Source: Ectothiorhodosinus mongolicus (GTDB lineage Bacteria > Pseudomonadota > Gammaproteobacteria > Ectothiorhodospirales > Ectothiorhodospiraceae). From it: 64,000 nucleotides of DNA. A model generated the notes under the pieces. The model was not told the origin of the DNA and did no database searches. It saw nothing but the letters and a program-made list of their open reading frames with translations. The first letter of the stretch is position 1, and each line of letters opens with the position of its first letter. A program made the position numbers and the translations under genes. Shown in pieces: positions 36,875 through 46,493 of this stretch. Where the stretch lies: NCBI RefSeq assembly GCF_022406875.1, contig NZ_CP023018.1, positions 531,575 through 595,574 on the forward strand, written 5' to 3'.

Positions 36875-36916
36875 GAAACAAGTGTTTCTTTTAGCAGAAA
36901 CCAGCACAAAGTGTGC
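36875..36916. promoter_or_regulatory. Clustered dyads upstream of soeA
   Basis: Three alternating half-sites GGAAAC, GTTTCT and AGAAAC lie at 36874-36901, forming GAAAC-N4-GTTTC and GTTTCT-N6-AGAAAC. A second dyad GCACA-AAG-TGTGC follows at 36904-36916. They are 24-65 bases before the soeA ATG in the 117-base gap after aspS, where an operator would be expected. Confidence 0.35.
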
Positions 36917-36968
36917 CGTCAGACGCGACTGAACTCAAAGTGAAGCTTTTTATTTCGGTATAAATACC

Positions 36969-38732
36969 CTAAGAACGCTTACGGATATTCAGTTCCTTTA
37001 ACTGTGCCTCGCTGACCTGCGCCGGTGCCTGGGTCAAAGGGCACGCCGCGGTCTGCGTCTTGGGGAAGGCCATCACATCACGAATTGACTGGGCACCGGT
37101 CATCAACATCACCAACCGATCCAAACCAAAGGCAATGCCGCCATGCGGCGGGCAACCCAACTTCAAAGCATCCAAGAGAAAACCAAATTTCTCACGGGCT
37201 TCTTCCTGACCAATCCCCAAAAGCTCAAAGACGCGCTCCTGCAAGGCAGTTTGATGAATACGAATTGAGCCGCCACCCACTTCCGTACCATTGAGCACCA
37301 GGTCATAGGCCCGCGAGACCAAAGCGCCGGGATCTCCATCCAGCGTCTGCCCGTCCTGCAAACGCGGCGCGGTAAAGGGATGATGCAAAGCCACCCAGCG
37401 CTGATCCTTGTCATCAAACTCAAACATCGGGAAGTCGATCACCCATAAAGGCCGCCAACCGCGATCCACCAGACCCCGATCATGGCCCAACTTGACGCGT
37501 AACGCGCCCAGCGACTCATTGACGATCTTGGCCTTGTCGGCGCCAAAGAAAATTAAATCCCCATCTTCAGCCCCCGTGCGGTCCAAAATATCGACCACCA
37601 CGGTATCGGGTAAAAATTTGAGAATGGGCGACTGCAAGCCCTCGCGCCCAGCATTCAAATCATTGACCTTGATATACGCCAAACCCCGGGCACCATAGCG
37701 ACTCACGTAAGCCGTATAGTCATCGATATCTTTGCGCGACAACTCACCTCCCTTAGGCAGGCGTAAAGCAGCCACGCGACCCTGAGGATCCTGGGCCGGA
37801 CCAGAGAACACTTTAAATTCCACCGGGGCCATCACATCGGTGAGATCCACCAATTCCAGAGGAATACGCAAATCCGGCTTATCCGAGCCAAAGCGATGCA
37901 TGGCCTCGGCATAAGTCATACGCTCAAAAGGCGAATGCAGCGGCTCTTCTAAAACCTGAGCAAACAGCTCACGCACCATGGCCTCCATCAACCCCATGAT
38001 GCCCTCCTCATCCATGAATGAGGTCTCGATATCCAGCTGGGTAAATTCCGGCTGACGATCAGCGCGCAGGTCTTCATCGCGGAAACAACGCACGATTTGA
38101 TAATAGCGATCCAGCCCGGACATCATCAGCAGCTGTTTGAATAGCTGCGGCGACTGTGGCAACGCAAAAAAACTGCCGGGATGGGTGCGACTGGGCACCA
38201 AATAGTCACGCGCGCCTTCCGGGGTCGCCTTGGTCAGCATCGGCGTTTCGATATCCAAAAAACCTTGGTCTTCCAGGAAGCGGCGCATCACCCCTGTGAT
38301 CTGCGCGCGCATTTTAAGGCGTGTTTGCATCATGGGCCGGCGTAAATCGACATAGCGATAACGCAGGCGAGTTTCCTCACCCACATCATCCTCATCTAGC
38401 TGAAACGGTGGGGTCTCGGAGGCATTTAACACCGTCAGCTCCAGACCCAATACTTCAATAGCACCAGTGCGTAAATCAGGATTCACGGTGCCTTCGGGTC
38501 GGGCTCGAACGCGACCGCGCACCTGTAATACGTATTCGCTGCGAATACGCTCAGCGATGGCGAAGATCTCCGGCGCATCCGGATCAAACACCACTTGCAC
38601 CAATCCCTCGCGGTCACGCAGATCCACGAAAATCACGCCCCCGTGATCGCGTCGGCGATTAACCCAGCCACACAAAGTGACTTCCTGACCGAGCAGCTGG
38701 CTATCGACCGTGCCGCAATAATGTGTACGCAT
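36969..38732 (-). CDS. aspS: Aspartyl-tRNA synthetase
   Basis: 587 residues, the bacterial AspRS length. It shows the OB-fold anticodon domain ([21 protein letters not shown]), class II motif 2 ([22 protein letters not shown] is represented by [14 protein letters not shown]), a GAD-type insertion and motif 3 ([14 protein letters not shown]). It charges tRNA-Asp; whether it also charges tRNA-Asn cannot be told. DUF502 and FmdB-type genes lie upstream in the same direction, a conserved proteobacterial grouping. Confidence 0.97.
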   Translation of the reverse strand: MRTHYCGTVDSQLLGQEVTLCGWVNRRRDHGGVIFVDLRDREGLVQVVFDPDAPEIFAIAERIRSEYVLQVRGRVRARPEGTVNPDLRTGAIEVLGLELTVLNASETPPFQLDEDDVGEETRLRYRYVDLRRPMMQTRLKMRAQITGVMRRFLEDQGFLDIETPMLTKATPEGARDYLVPSRTHPGSFFALPQSPQLFKQLLMMSGLDRYYQIVRCFRDEDLRADRQPEFTQLDIETSFMDEEGIMGLMEAMVRELFAQVLEEPLHSPFERMTYAEAMHRFGSDKPDLRIPLELVDLTDVMAPVEFKVFSGPAQDPQGRVAALRLPKGGELSRKDIDDYTAYVSRYGARGLAYIKVNDLNAGREGLQSPILKFLPDTVVVDILDRTGAEDGDLIFFGADKAKIVNESLGALRVKLGHDRGLVDRGWRPLWVIDFPMFEFDDKDQRWVALHHPFTAPRLQDGQTLDGDPGALVSRAYDLVLNGTEVGGGSIRIHQTALQERVFELLGIGQEEAREKFGFLLDALKLGCPPHGGIAFGLDRLVMLMTGAQSIRDVMAFPKTQTAACPLTQAPAQVSEAQLKELNIRKRS

Positions 38733-38804
38733 GGGGGACCTTAATATTCAAAAAACAGAGTGAAAGCCGCGTATGGTAAGGGCTTAACGGGTTGAGTCTC
38801 AAGT

Positions 38805-39455
38805 CTACACAGTCGGCGGCTTAAGCGGCGCGGCTGGGTCCGTATAGCGGGGCACGACTACACCTAAGGACATAACAAACTTCAGCCCCTCCTCCACCGT
38901 CATGTCCATTTCAATCACATCCTCCCGAGGCACCAGAATAATAAAGCCACTGGTGGGGTTGGGCGTTGTGGGAACAAAAACACTCACTACTTCATGATGC
39001 GTCTTGGACTGCACCTCGCCCAAGCGTGAACCGGTTTGAAAGCCAATAGTCCAGATCCCCTTGCGCGGATACTCGACCAGCAGCACTTTGCGAAACGCAT
39101 CACCCGTGTCCCCAAAAATGGTTTCGACCACCTGTTTAATGGCCGAATAAATGGTATTGACCAGAGGAATCCGCGACAAAATCGCCTCCCACAAATCCAC
39201 CAGCTTGCGGCCCAACAAATTGGCCACCACCAGACCCGTGATAAACACGATGATCACCGCAAGCACCACCCCAGTGCCGGGGATACTAAAACCCAGCAGG
39301 CTTTCAGGGCGCCAGCCGGCAGGCAGCAATAACACCGTTTTATCCAGTAAATCCACAATGAACTTGATGATCGCCACGGTGGCGACCAAAGGCACCCACA
39401 CCAACAGGCCGGCGATGAGATAGCGCCGCAGGCTTTGCAAGCGGGTTGGCGACAT
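38805..39455 (-). CDS. DUF502 family membrane protein
   Basis: About 216 residues with two N-terminal membrane segments (ALLVW-like AGLLVWVPLVATVAII and GVVLAVIIVFITGLVVANLLG). A conserved soluble part follows: SRIPLVNTIYSAIKQVVE and VVSVFVPTTPNPTSGF, which identify DUF502. The function is unknown. I chose the ATG at 39455; a GTG at 39464 is possible. It lies between the FmdB gene and aspS, as in many proteobacteria. Confidence 0.9.
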   Translation of the reverse strand: MSPTRLQSLRRYLIAGLLVWVPLVATVAIIKFIVDLLDKTVLLLPAGWRPESLLGFSIPGTGVVLAVIIVFITGLVVANLLGRKLVDLWEAILSRIPLVNTIYSAIKQVVETIFGDTGDAFRKVLLVEYPRKGIWTIGFQTGSRLGEVQSKTHHEVVSVFVPTTPNPTSGFIILVPREDVIEMDMTVEEGLKFVMSLGVVVPRYTDPAAPLKPPTV

Positions 39456-39467
39456 CAGTGTCACACC

Positions 39468-39815
39468 CTATGAGCTGCTGGCCGCACTGGACGAACTAGC
39501 GGTGCTGCTGGCTGCCGGCTTAGAGGCTGATTCGCTGGAGGCTTTCTTAGCCGGGTCTGCGGTTTTTCCACCCTCAGCTTTCTTGGCGCCTTCGGCCGAC
39601 CCTTTGTCCGCCTCTTTGAGGTTACGCTTATTATCCTTTTTAAAATCAGTTTCATACCAACCACCACCGCTCAAACGAAACGCCGCGGCCGAGACTAGCT
39701 TACGCAGCGCTGATGCGCCGCAGGCCGGGCATTCGGTCAGCGCCGCATCCGACATTTTTTGTATCGCCTCGTGGCGGTGACCGCACTCAGTACACTCATA
39801 TTCGTAAATCGGCAC
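39468..39815 (-). CDS. FmdB-family zinc-ribbon protein
   Basis: 115 residues. The N-terminal MPIYEYECTECGHRHE with CPAC about 20 residues later forms the FmdB zinc ribbon. A linker with GGGWYETDFKK follows. The C-terminal 45 residues are a low-complexity tail of S, A and K. The family is often called a putative regulatory protein, but its real role is unknown. The stop lies 12 bases before the start of the DUF502 gene. Confidence 0.92.
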   Translation of the reverse strand: MPIYEYECTECGHRHEAIQKMSDAALTECPACGASALRKLVSAAAFRLSGGGWYETDFKKDNKRNLKEADKGSAEGAKKAEGGKTADPAKKASSESASKPAASSTASSSSAASSS

Positions 39816-39950
39816 GGCAAAGCCCTCTTGGGATCGTTAATTAGACGAACTATGGGGACTTGCTGGGATTTTTTCCAGTGCTTGAGACTCAAGCCGAAGC
39901 GGACTAGTCTTCAGGAACGCCGTATTTATTTTTAACCAAAGGAAATCGCC

Positions 39951-40328
39951 ATGGCTGAAAAAGTCGTTTTTATGTTGGTGAATACCCAACTCGACCCCCC
40001 CACTTCCTTGGGCACACCATTTTTTCAAGCCACGGTCGCAGCCGCCATGGATCTAGAAGTGGAAATGTATTTCGCCGCCGAGACGGTCAAATTGCTGAAA
40101 AAGGGTGTGGCTGAAAAGCTTTACCCCGGCGCGGCTCAGGAAAAATCCATTTATGCATTCATGCAAGATGCGCACGAGCTCGGCGTTAAATTTTACGCCT
40201 GCTTTGGCGCTACTGATGAGCATAACGTCACGCCGGAGACCGCCATTCCGGAACTCGATGGAATGCGCGGTGGTGGTGCATTTATTGGCGATATCGTCGA
40301 AGAGGGCGTGATCGCTCTGACCTACTAG
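39951..40328 (+). CDS. DsrE-family protein
   Basis: 125 residues with DsrE/DsrF-like features: a hydrophobic first strand (KVVFMLVNTQL), EMYFAAETVKLLKKG, and GVKFYACFGA with the conserved cysteine. Family members bind sulfur or pass persulfides; others have no known role. AAAGGAA precedes the ATG. It is monocistronic here, and folK ends just beyond it on the other strand. In this sulfur-oxidiser context it may supply the DsrE function that the broken gene beside tusA no longer provides. That is an inference only. Confidence 0.8.
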   Translation: MAEKVVFMLVNTQLDPPTSLGTPFFQATVAAAMDLEVEMYFAAETVKLLKKGVAEKLYPGAAQEKSIYAFMQDAHELGVKFYACFGATDEHNVTPETAIPELDGMRGGGAFIGDIVEEGVIALTY

Positions 40329-40336
40329 ATGCGTGG

Positions 40337-40840
40337 TTACGCGAGTGCGTCGTCCCAACAAAACTCTATCGCTTTAAGCCATTGACCATCGAGATCAAAG
40401 ACCTCCCAGAGGCAACGCATGGTCGTCCCTAACTGCGGATGCACCAAATCCGGCGCGAGATCTGCCAGCGGTCGCAAAACAAAGGCATTGTGCACAATCT
40501 CATCTCGAGGCAAAGCATAACCGGGCCCCTCAACCACCTGATCACCCAGCAACAGCAAATCCAAATCCAAAGTCCGATCCGAAAACCGCGCCACACCGCG
40601 AACGCGGCCATGCTCGTCCTCGATGCGCTTAAGCGCTTCAACGATGATCTCTGCTGGCTCAGCGGTATCAAAAGCCGCTACCGCATTAAAAAAAGGATCC
40701 CCATCAAAACCCACAGCGCCAGTCTCATACACTGGTGAGAACATCACCGCACCAAAGGCCTCCTGCAGCGCTCGGGCAGCGCCGCGGAAGTGGTGTTCGC
40801 GATCAACATTCGAGCCCATACTGATAAAGGCTCTAAGCAC
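40337..40840 (-). CDS. folK: 6-hydroxymethyl-7,8-dihydropterin pyrophosphokinase
   Basis: 167 residues with the HPPK motifs FISMGSNVDREHHF, PFFNAVAAFDT and RTLDLDLLLLGD. It activates the pterin for folate synthesis. A GTG at 40840 overlaps the folB stop by eight bases and gives the expected N-terminus (LRAFISMGSN). The frame is open further to 40882, but that overlaps folB too deeply. Coupled expression with folB is clear from the overlap. Confidence 0.94.
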   Translation of the reverse strand: MLRAFISMGSNVDREHHFRGAARALQEAFGAVMFSPVYETGAVGFDGDPFFNAVAAFDTAEPAEIIVEALKRIEDEHGRVRGVARFSDRTLDLDLLLLGDQVVEGPGYALPRDEIVHNAFVLRPLADLAPDLVHPQLGTTMRCLWEVFDLDGQWLKAIEFCWDDALA

Positions 40841-41189
40841 GCTCACCCCGCTCAATGCAAATCCCCACTTCACTCGAGCCACGCACCGCCCCCGGCTTAC
40901 CTAGGGTCAACCGCAGCCAGGGCACGGGGAATTCCTCCAGCACCATCTGCGCAATATCCTCGGCCATCGCCTCCACCAACTCGCGCTGATTGTTTTCCAC
41001 CAGTTTGATGACGCGCTTGGCTACTGACTTATAGTCAAGGACATCTTCGATGCGATCACTCTTTGCTCCTGGGCGAATATCTGTCCCCATCTCCAGATCG
41101 ATGCGCACTTCTTGGCGAATCGCCTGTTCCCAATCAAAAATGCCAACGGTGGTCATGACCCGCAGGTCTCGTATGTAGACGATATCCAT
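40833..41189 (-). CDS. folB: Dihydroneopterin aldolase
   Basis: 118 residues with a normal FolB start (MDIVYIRDLRVMTTVGIFDWE), the catalytic-region ENNQRELVEAMAEDIA and the ending KPGAVRGSSEVGICIER. It cleaves dihydroneopterin to the substrate of FolK. The ATG at 41189 is chosen by homology although the frame is open to 41246. It is divergent from rpmB. Confidence 0.94.
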   Translation of the reverse strand: MDIVYIRDLRVMTTVGIFDWEQAIRQEVRIDLEMGTDIRPGAKSDRIEDVLDYKSVAKRVIKLVENNQRELVEAMAEDIAQMVLEEFPVPWLRLTLGKPGAVRGSSEVGICIERGERA

Positions 41190-41230
41190 GCGCGCACTAT
41201 AACCATGCGACGGTCTGAGTGGGAAGTGAC

Positions 41231-41259
41231 TTGCTCGCCACCACACCTTCCGCTATGAT
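41231..41259 (+). promoter_or_regulatory. Candidate sigma-70 promoter of rpmB-rpmG
   Basis: TTGCTC (41231-41236) and TATGAT (41254-41259) are separated by 17 bases. The start would be near 41266, about 40 bases before the rpmB ATG. Confidence 0.55.
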
Positions 41260-41306
41260 GGCGCGCTTTCCTTGAATCAGCCTGGTTTTTAGCCGGAGAA
41301 CACCTC

Positions 41307-41543
41307 ATGGCCCGAGTCTGCCAAATCACGGGTAAACGCCCGATGACCGGGAACAACGTATCCCACGCGCACAACAAGACGCGTCGTCGTTTCCTGCCCA
41401 ACCTGCACGAACACCGCTTCTGGGTCGAAAGCGAGAACCGCTTTGTGCGCCTGCGCGTTAGTCAAAAAGGCATGCGCATTATCGACAAGAAAGGCATTGA
41501 CACCGTGCTCGGTGAAATCCGTGCCCGCGGCGAAAAGGTTTAA
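41307..41543 (+). CDS. rpmB: 50S ribosomal protein L28
   Basis: 78 residues with the L28 start [20 protein letters not shown] and the basic [17 protein letters not shown] stretch. It is the zinc-free type, with a single cysteine. CGGAGA precedes the ATG. rpmG follows 11 bases later, the normal rpmBG operon. Confidence 0.98.
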   Translation: MARVCQITGKRPMTGNNVSHAHNKTRRRFLPNLHEHRFWVESENRFVRLRVSQKGMRIIDKKGIDTVLGEIRARGEKV

Positions 41544-41554
41544 GGAGCTTCATC

Positions 41555-41722
41555 ATGGCAAAAGGTCCTCGTGAAAAAATCCGCCTCGTTTCCAGCGCTG
41601 GAACCGGGCACTTCTATACCACCAGCAAGAACAAGCGCAACATGCCGGAGAAAATGGAGATCAAAAAGTTTGATCCCGTGATCCGTCAGCATGTGATGTA
41701 CAAAGAAGCCAAAATCAAATAA
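41555..41722 (+). CDS. rpmG: 50S ribosomal protein L33
   Basis: 55 residues: [20 protein letters not shown], then a lysine-rich middle and the ending YKEAKIK. It has no cysteines and so is the zinc-independent form. AAGGAG lies before the ATG. A long perfect palindrome starts eight bases after its stop. Confidence 0.98.
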   Translation: MAKGPREKIRLVSSAGTGHFYTTSKNKRNMPEKMEIKKFDPVIRQHVMYKEAKIK

Positions 41723-41730
41723 CAAAGGAT

Positions 41731-41787
41731 GGGGTCTGACCCCCACAGAGGGGCGAGCCCCTCTGTGGGGGTCAGACCCCTTTTTTT
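41731..41787. repeat. Perfect 24-base inverted repeat with T-run after rpmG
   Basis: Two 24-base arms (GGGGTCTGACCCCCACAGAG... and its exact complement) enclose a GA centre, and seven T residues follow. The outer unit GGGGTCTGACCCC is itself nearly palindromic. It should act as a strong terminator for rpmBG. One arm contains the TGA that stops the convergent small gene. Its sequence differs from the palindrome after rhlB. Confidence 0.95.
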
Positions 41788-41969
41788 ATGGCCTCTTCTG
41801 CCCAAACCTGCATCAACTTGCCCCAACGATGCGCAGTGGCTGGGTCCAAATCCAAATGACTAAAATGCTCATCCTCGCGAATCAAAACACGCAGTAGAGG
41901 GATCCCCGAGTCGTGGATGATTTGCCGCATTTCGATGGTCTCGCCCAGCGGTGCCTTGATCTGTTCCAT
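41772..41969 (-). CDS. Small uncharacterised protein
   Basis: 65 residues starting MEQIKAPLGETIEMRQ, with RVLIREDEHFSHLDLDPATA in the middle and ending KKGV. I do not know a function. The LDLDPATA-type stretch recalls a family of small uncharacterised proteins (possibly DUF6967, from memory). AGAG lies before the ATG at 41969. The stop codon and last residues come from the palindrome that terminates rpmG. Confidence 0.65.
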   Translation of the reverse strand: MEQIKAPLGETIEMRQIIHDSGIPLLRVLIREDEHFSHLDLDPATAHRWGKLMQVWAEEAIKKGV

Positions 41970-42054
41970 GAATTGATACTCTTTCACGCAAAAGTCTGTA
42001 AAAAGCTGCGCCCACATGATACGCCTAAAGCATCGCTTCCAGTAACATAGGCGC

Positions 42055-43056
42055 ATGCTTAACCCATCCGTGGACAGTCCCATTCAGATCCATCTGCAGC
42101 CTGCCGATCAAGCGCCCGCTGTGGATGAATTCACCCTGGCACAGTTCACCTTCGGTGAGGAAATGTACACCCAGCCCGAAGCCCCTTCGCTGCTGCGCTT
42201 AGGCCTAAAACCCTTGGCACCCGTTCACACCCAAATCGAAACTTGGCGCTGTGCTCAGCCCGTACAACGTGGCTTTGAACAAGACGTCGGTTATGCCCAC
42301 AGCTCAGAAATTCTGTTTGGCTGGACCCACCTCGACGAGGCATGCTTTGACGATGACATGGAAAAGGCCGCCGAGTACGCTTATGAACGCATCATGCAGC
42401 TGCATCGTGACAAAGGTTTCGCTCACCTGCTAAGAATCTGGAACTACTTCCCGCGCCTGCATGAGGAACGCGATGGACTGGATCGCTACCAACTCTTTTG
42501 TCTTGGACGTCATCGGGCTTTAGAGCGGGTCGCGCTCACCGAGGGCGCATTACCCGCTGCCACTGCCATCGGCACGCATACCCCTGGATTGATGATTTAT
42601 TTTCTCGCCGGACGCGAACCCGGCAGACAAATCGAAAACCCCAGACAAGTCAGCGCTTTTCATTATCCGCGCCGCTATGGCCCCAAAAGCCCCTCTTTTT
42701 CACGCGCCACGCTGAAGCACTGGGGTGAAAAAGCTCAGCTCTACATTTCCGGCACCGCCAGCATTGTTGGTCATAAGAGCCTACATATGGACGTTCGCGC
42801 GCAACTCGATGAAATTCTGGCCAACCTCAGCAGCTTGATCAAGGCGAGTGAACCAGACCTAGCCCATTTACAGCAAGACCCCGCGCGCCTGTCTTTGCTT
42901 AAGGTCTATGTGCGTCATGCAAAAGACCTCGAGCTCGTGCAACAACATCTGCAAAGCAGGCTGTCGCAATCACTGCCGGTGTTGTACTTAGAAGGCGATG
43001 TCTGCCGTGAGGATTTGCTGGTAGAGATCGAAGGCCTCTATGCCGGAACTACCTGA
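42055..43056 (+). CDS. Chorismatase of the XanB2/FkbO type
   Basis: 333 residues. The C-terminal half holds the chorismatase motif LYISGTASIVGHKSLH. The middle holds RIWNYFPRL and the stretch ERDGLDRYQLFCLGR. Proteins of this type hydrolyse chorismate. XanB2 from Xanthomonas yields 3- and 4-hydroxybenzoate, and the latter starts ubiquinone synthesis. No ubiC is seen in the window, so this could be the source for coenzyme Q, used by Coq7 and SoeABC. It overlaps mutM by 17 bases. Confidence 0.85.
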   Translation: MLNPSVDSPIQIHLQPADQAPAVDEFTLAQFTFGEEMYTQPEAPSLLRLGLKPLAPVHTQIETWRCAQPVQRGFEQDVGYAHSSEILFGWTHLDEACFDDDMEKAAEYAYERIMQLHRDKGFAHLLRIWNYFPRLHEERDGLDRYQLFCLGRHRALERVALTEGALPAATAIGTHTPGLMIYFLAGREPGRQIENPRQVSAFHYPRRYGPKSPSFSRATLKHWGEKAQLYISGTASIVGHKSLHMDVRAQLDEILANLSSLIKASEPDLAHLQQDPARLSLLKVYVRHAKDLELVQQHLQSRLSQSLPVLYLEGDVCREDLLVEIEGLYAGTT

Positions 43057-43858
43057 GGTCGAGACCACCCGCCGCGGCATTGAGCCGCATCTGTTGGGGC
43101 GGCGCATGACCCATATTCGCGTCTACGACTCGAGGCTGCGCTGGCCCGTGCCAGCGGATTTACCCGATCAATTCCGTGACGCCTGCATCCACGCGGTCAA
43201 ACGCCGTGGCAAATACCTGTTGATCGATTGCGCCAAGCACGGCCATTTGCTGATGCATCTGGGTATGTCCGGCAGCCTGCGTATTCAGCCCACCACCGCG
43301 CCCAAACGCAAGCATGACCACGCCGAACTGCAGCTAGATTCAGGGCAATGTCTGCGGCTGCATGACCCACGCCGTTTCGGTGCCCTGCTTTGGTTTAACC
43401 CTGAACAAGGTGATCATCCGCTGCTGCTCAACCTCGGCCCCGAGCCTTTAGAGGAGCATTTCAATGCCGACTACTTGTTCAAAACCGCGCGCCGCCGCCA
43501 GGTCAGTATCAAAGCCCTGATCATGAACAGTCAGGTTGTGGTCGGTGTGGGCAATATCTACGCCTCTGAGGCCTTATTTATGGCCGGCATCCGCCCTCGG
43601 CGTGCTGCTGGGCGCATCACCCGCGCTGAAGCCCAAAAGCTCGTGGATTCGATTCGCAGCGTCCTACAAGAGGCCATCACCCAAGGGGGTACGACCCTAA
43701 GGGATTTCCTTAGGGAAGATGGCTCACATGGCTACTTCTCGCAAAGGCTCAAAGCCTATGGGCGCGCCAATTTGCCTTGCACTAAGTGTGGCGCCGAGAT
43801 TCGTCAGATCACTCAGGGCAGACGCTCAAGCTACTACTGCCCGCAATGCCAGCGCTAA
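43040..43858 (+). CDS. mutM: Formamidopyrimidine-DNA glycosylase
   Basis: 272 residues. It begins with the catalytic PELPEVET (P2, E3), carries the conserved lysine in RRGKYLLID, the H2TH region (GVGNIYASEALFMAGI) and a C-terminal zinc finger (CTKCGAEI and CPQC). It removes oxidised purines such as 8-oxoguanine. The start overlaps the chorismatase end, so the two are translationally linked. Confidence 0.97.
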   Translation: MPELPEVETTRRGIEPHLLGRRMTHIRVYDSRLRWPVPADLPDQFRDACIHAVKRRGKYLLIDCAKHGHLLMHLGMSGSLRIQPTTAPKRKHDHAELQLDSGQCLRLHDPRRFGALLWFNPEQGDHPLLLNLGPEPLEEHFNADYLFKTARRRQVSIKALIMNSQVVVGVGNIYASEALFMAGIRPRRAAGRITRAEAQKLVDSIRSVLQEAITQGGTTLRDFLREDGSHGYFSQRLKAYGRANLPCTKCGAEIRQITQGRRSSYYCPQCQR

Positions 43859-43861
43859 ACC

Positions 43862-44654
<793 letters not shown>

Positions 44655-44695
44655 TCAGTCCGTAAGCACTAAGTATAGCCAGCAAAAGCCCGGCG

Positions 44696-46000
44696 TCATC
44701 GGTCTGCTGCCTCCGCAATGCCACGACCACGATCCTCGTCAAGAAAAAGCACGCTGATAAAGGCCAGAGCGAACAACACCGCGCAGAACAAGATCGCGGC
44801 ATGCAAACCCATCGCCCATTGCAGTAAACCCAAACCCAAAATCCCGAAAATCGCCGCCAACTTGCCCGCCAAACCCCAAAAGCCAAACAACTCACCCACA
44901 CGCTTAGTCGGCGCCAAAACGCCCACTAAAGCGCGCCCTGCCGATTGCGCTGATCCCAAACACAAGCCCGCCACACAACCCACCACCAGAAACACATGTT
45001 GGGCTTCATAAGGCAGCCAGCGGCCCAGCCATGGCGTGGCAAAAATCAGGGTCACAGCGACCACCCAGAGCGCCAAGGTCGCTAGATAGACGCGCCGCGC
45101 GCCCAGCCTGTCCTGCAAAAAACCAAAACCCAAAGCACCCAAGGCCGCGGTAATTTGCACCAAAACAAACATGGTCACGCGCACCGACTCATCCCAGCCA
45201 ATCACCTGTGCCCCATAAATAAAAGTGAAGGAGATGACGATGTAGATGCCAGCCATGGCAAAGAAGACCGAGATCATGAGAATACTTAAATCGCGAAAAG
45301 CCGCTAGGTCTCTCAGAGTCTGGCGCACCCGCCGATATCCCATCACCCAGTAGCGCCGCGGATCTCCAGCCAAACGTCGCTGGCGACCACGATCCCTCAG
45401 CCATATAAACGTGGGCAACGCCGAAACCAAGAAGAAGAGGCCCGCGAATGGCCCCACCCAACGAATCCGCTCGAAGTTCTCCAAGCTCACTTCGCCCAGC
45501 AATAACAAGGCAAACACCGTAGCCACCAAGCCCCCAACATAGCCCAAAGCCCAACCAAAGCCCGAGATCCAGCCTAAGGCGTCTCTAGGCCCCAAATCCG
45601 TCAGGAAACTGGCAATAAATGACTCACCAATGGCGTAGGCAAAATTAGAGACCACAATCAGGGCCATGCCCAGCCAGATATAGCCGGGGGCGACAAAATA
45701 CAGCAGTGTGGTGGACACCACAGTCAACACATAACTGGCGAGCAAAAACCGTTTACGCGCTTGCGTAAAATCCATCACCGCCCCAGCCACCGGCGCGGTA
45801 ATCACCACCGCCAGATAACTCAGCGCCAGAGCGACACTCCACAGGAGATTGCCCAAGCGATAATTATCAGAGGCATCACCGACTATCACGCGAGTGAATA
45901 AGTCGCCAAAAATCACGGTGATAATCAACAGCGTATAAGCCTGATTGGCGAAATCAAACATCGCCCAACCGAAGATTTCTCTAAAACGCGCTCGCTGCAT
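44696..46000 (-). CDS. MFS transporter of the UMF1 (Atg22-like) family
   Basis: 434 residues with about twelve membrane segments. The opening FGWAMFDFANQAYTLLIITV and the loop SNFAYAIGESFIASFLTDLG identify the UMF1 family of the major facilitator superfamily. The transported substrate is unknown; amino acids are suspected for eukaryotic Atg22. The TM segments are evenly spread, with a basic cytoplasmic loop in the centre. It appears to stand alone. Confidence 0.88.
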   Translation of the reverse strand: MQRARFREIFGWAMFDFANQAYTLLIITVIFGDLFTRVIVGDASDNYRLGNLLWSVALALSYLAVVITAPVAGAVMDFTQARKRFLLASYVLTVVSTTLLYFVAPGYIWLGMALIVVSNFAYAIGESFIASFLTDLGPRDALGWISGFGWALGYVGGLVATVFALLLLGEVSLENFERIRWVGPFAGLFFLVSALPTFIWLRDRGRQRRLAGDPRRYWVMGYRRVRQTLRDLAAFRDLSILMISVFFAMAGIYIVISFTFIYGAQVIGWDESVRVTMFVLVQITAALGALGFGFLQDRLGARRVYLATLALWVVAVTLIFATPWLGRWLPYEAQHVFLVVGCVAGLCLGSAQSAGRALVGVLAPTKRVGELFGFWGLAGKLAAIFGILGLGLLQWAMGLHAAILFCAVLFALAFISVLFLDEDRGRGIAEAADR

Positions 46001-46096
46001 GCCGCTAGCCTAAGCCCACTCCGTGCGCAGCACAATTGACCGATGCGAAACAACACAACACAATAGAGACACCCCATACTTGAGGATGTCACTGCT

Positions 46097-46486
46097 ATGC
46101 CACGTTTTCTTTTGACCACCCGTTCTTTCCTAGTCGCTTTAGTATTTTTTGCTGTGGCCGCGGCGCCGGCCAGTGCCAGTATGCTGGGCACTGAACAGCT
46201 GCTCATGGCAGAACAAGTCGCTCAGGACCGCGCTGCGCTGATTGCCGAATTTAGTCGCGACGAAGTCGCTGAGCGTCTGACCGCACAGGGTATTGATCCC
46301 TCTTGGGCTGCCGAGCGTGTGGCGCGCATGACCGATGCTGAAATCCAGGAATTGCAGGCGCGCATGGATGAGCTTCCTGCTGGCGCCAGCGCTCTGGGTG
46401 CTGTTGCCGCGGTGTTCCTGATCATGGTGCTGCTCGATGCTTTTGGTGTTACCGACATCTTCTCCTTCGTCCAGCCGGTCCGCTAA
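46097..46486 (+). CDS. PA2779 family protein
   Basis: 129 residues. A signal peptide (FLVALVFFAVAAAPASA) is followed by a helical region with AEQVAQDRAALIAEF and RVARMTDAEIQELQARMDELPAG, then a single C-terminal membrane segment. This is the PA2779 family, always found with a PA2778-type gene, which follows here. The function is unknown. A strong terminator lies 25 bases after its stop. Confidence 0.85.
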   Translation: MPRFLLTTRSFLVALVFFAVAAAPASASMLGTEQLLMAEQVAQDRAALIAEFSRDEVAERLTAQGIDPSWAAERVARMTDAEIQELQARMDELPAGASALGAVAAVFLIMVLLDAFGVTDIFSFVQPVR

Positions 46487-46493
46487 GCATCTA

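Noticed and set aside
36039-36932. 297-codon plus-strand ORF opposite soeA
   Set aside because: It is the antisense of a clear molybdopterin subunit gene and has no recognisable domain.
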